Of a DNA stretch of 15,154 bases, positions 13,956-15,154 are shown in pieces. Both the position numbers and the translations under genes were made by a program. Numbering within the stretch: position 1 is the stretch's first letter; each line of letters opens with the position of its first letter. The DNA lies in NCBI GenBank assembly GCA_043802345.1, contig JAZDLC010000035.1:1-15154 (forward strand), written 5' to 3'. A model generated the notes under the pieces. That model worked only from the letters and a program-made list of their open reading frames with translations, was not told the DNA's origin and did no database searches. Origin of the DNA: JAZDLC01 sp043802345 (GTDB lineage: Bacteria; Planctomycetota; B15-G4; JADJEK01).

Positions 13956-14959
13956 AACCGAGAGTGACCCGCTTCCGCCGTTCACGCAAGGGCTGGTTCA
14001 CACCAGGCGTTGTCTCCTCGGCCTTGATCGGCCTGCTCGGCATTCTGTCCGTGCTCTGGGCGCTCGGCTTCCTGGAGCTGGCGTTCCTGCCGCCGCCCTC
14101 CGCCTTCGCCAAGGAGCGGCCGGAGGACATGGTTCCGGATCGGAGCGGCCAGGTGGGGATCATGATCGCCGCTCGCCCGCTCCCCGCGTACACGAAGCTC
14201 CGGGCCACCGACCTGGCGGTCCACTACCGGACGGGCAGGGCTGTCAAGGAGCCGCTGGTGAGCGGCGAGAACTGGGCGGTTCTGCTGGACCGGGTGCTGA
14301 CCGACGACGTGAGGGCCGGAGACGCCGTCACTCTCGACCATCTGTATCCACCGGGGACTCGAGAGGGAATCGTCGCCGGCATCCCGAACGGGAAGCGCGC
14401 CATGCGGGTCGAGTCGACACGGATCGAGGGGATCTTCGGACTGAAGATCCGCGACACGTTCGATCTGGTGGTGACATTGCCGCTCGACCCGAAGGAGCTG
14501 GGGGACTTCGAGGTCGGCGGAGTGTACGCGGATCAGCTGGCCATGGAGGCGGGCGCGACGAACTGGAAGAAGCAGGCGACCGTGCGGGTCATCGTCCAGA
14601 ACGGGATGGTGGTGCAGCCGGTAGAGGCGCGCATCGGATCGATGGCCTCCCGGTCGATGGTGAGGGGGACCCAGATCCAGGAGCGGCCGATCACGGAGGT
14701 GGTGCTGGCGGTCGATCCGGACGAGGTAGCGCCGCTCACGGAAGCCCTGGCCCTGAACGCCGAGATCACCTGCGTGCCGCGCTCCGGCCAACCGAACGAG
14801 GACCCCGACACGGTCACGCCGGACCTCCGGCCGCGCACTCCGTTCTCGTCGGTCTCCGGCGACTCGGAGCTGGGCCAGCTCTCGCAGCCGATGACCGTCA
14901 TCGAGTCGATCGCCGGCCAGGAGCGGAAGGTGGTGGCGGTTCCGAGAAAGGGGAAGTGA
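13952..14959 (+). CDS. cpaB: CpaB/RcpC family Flp pilus assembly protein
   Basis: This 335-residue protein has a basic N-terminus, one membrane helix at about 19-41 and a periplasmic remainder. Residues 68-133 form a SAF domain (IMIAARPLPAYTKLRATDL to VRAGDAVTLDHL), followed by the RcpC/CpaB core at about 139-275 (GIPNGKRAMRVE, IRDTFDLVVTLP, and VVLAVDPDEVAPLTEALA). The last residues, VIESIAGQERKVVAVPRK, resemble the usual ending of the family. CpaB links the inner-membrane machine to the secretin and is thought to bind or align peptidoglycan-associated parts of the channel. The ATG overlaps the TadE-like stop (13952-13955), with GAGAGAGGA about nine bases upstream. In many Tad loci cpaB sits directly before the secretin gene; here it comes after tadE and the secretin is far upstream. 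Confidence 0.9.
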   Translation: MKPRVTRFRRSRKGWFTPGVVSSALIGLLGILSVLWALGFLELAFLPPPSAFAKERPEDMVPDRSGQVGIMIAARPLPAYTKLRATDLAVHYRTGRAVKEPLVSGENWAVLLDRVLTDDVRAGDAVTLDHLYPPGTREGIVAGIPNGKRAMRVESTRIEGIFGLKIRDTFDLVVTLPLDPKELGDFEVGGVYADQLAMEAGATNWKKQATVRVIVQNGMVVQPVEARIGSMASRSMVRGTQIQERPITEVVLAVDPDEVAPLTEALALNAEITCVPRSGQPNEDPDTVTPDLRPRTPFSSVSGDSELGQLSQPMTVIESIAGQERKVVAVPRKGK

Positions 14960-15154
14960 CGCCGGCCAGATGATCCTCCACGAGCACCAGGAAGGAGTCC
15001 CGGCGTCCGGCGCAAGGGCCCGCGCAGGAATAGCTCCCTGTTTTGGCCGGCCCTCGCCGCCCCTGGCTGTGTTGCTCCTCCTCGGAGTATCTCGAATACA
15101 CGGTCGTCGTCGCGCCTTGCCAGGAACGACGATTGCTCGCCCAAAACAGGAAGT
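14960..15154. other. Non-coding end of the window with nested inverted repeats
   Basis: No convincing gene starts here. The left part holds CGCCGG (14960-14965) against CCGGCG (15000-15005, repeated at 15007-15012) enclosing CTCC/GGAG (14976-14979, 14994-14997), a stem right after the cpaB stop. The right part holds CCTGTTTTGG (15037-15046) against CCAAAACAGG (15141-15150), enclosing CCTGGC/GCCAGG (15062-15067, 15119-15124) and GTGT/ACAC (15069-15072, 15098-15101). All pairs are correctly nested. An ATG frame at 14970 stays open to the edge but has weak codon bias. It could be a structured leader RNA, a small non-coding RNA or a short palindromic mobile element. Confidence 0.4.

Noticed and set aside
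14970..15154. ATG frame open to the window edge, considered as the next Tad gene
   Set aside because: Third-position bias falls away after the first dozen codons, the product resembles no Tad protein, no ribosome site precedes it, and it overlaps the nested repeats. It cannot be excluded without sequence to the right.

Overview
The window is GC-rich, gene-dense bacterial chromosome with no rRNA, tRNA, CRISPR array or insertion sequence that I can recognise. A kinase-type TPR protein, an ECF sigma factor with a one-pass anti-sigma partner, a DUF2934/Hsp20 fusion, a secreted seven-repeat FG-GAP protein and a Tad pilus locus together fit a diderm with large signalling gene sets, such as Planctomycetota, Acidobacteriota or a related lineage. 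The phylum is inferred from gene style, not from a marker gene.

Layout. (1) Bases 1-1788 (+) hold the C-terminal part of a large TPR protein, probably the tail of a Ser/Thr kinase whose catalytic part lies to the left. (2) Bases 1802-5147 (-) read leftward: a small heat-shock-like protein, an ECF sigma factor, its translationally coupled membrane anti-sigma factor and, after a 275-base gap, a secreted TPR protein. That gap contains a near-consensus sigma-54 promoter and, about 160 bases further upstream, an operator-like inverted repeat. (3) A lipid-anchored phosphodiesterase/alkaline-phosphatase-superfamily protein (+) and a membrane-anchored SGNH hydrolase (-) diverge from an 85-base gap at 6471-6555. 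(4) From 8004 to 14959 everything reads rightward: an exported integrin-like FG-GAP protein, then a Tad/Flp pilus block of secretin, Flp pilin, prepilin peptidase, TadE-like pseudopilin and CpaB. (5) The last 195 bases hold no convincing gene but contain nested inverted repeats.

How the parts may work together. The peptidase would cleave the Flp pilin and probably the TadE-like protein after Gly at the visible G/AxxxE motifs. CpaB and the secretin would form the periplasmic and outer-membrane parts of the channel. The TadA ATPase, TadZ and TadB/TadC platform are not in view and may lie to the right. The FG-GAP protein just upstream is a candidate surface partner of the pilus, but only its position supports this. 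The most distinctive features are the sigma-54 promoter with its distal inverted repeat, the acidic C-terminal extension on the pilin, the anti-sigma factor with a possible LolA/RseB-like outer domain, and the structured sequence at the right edge.
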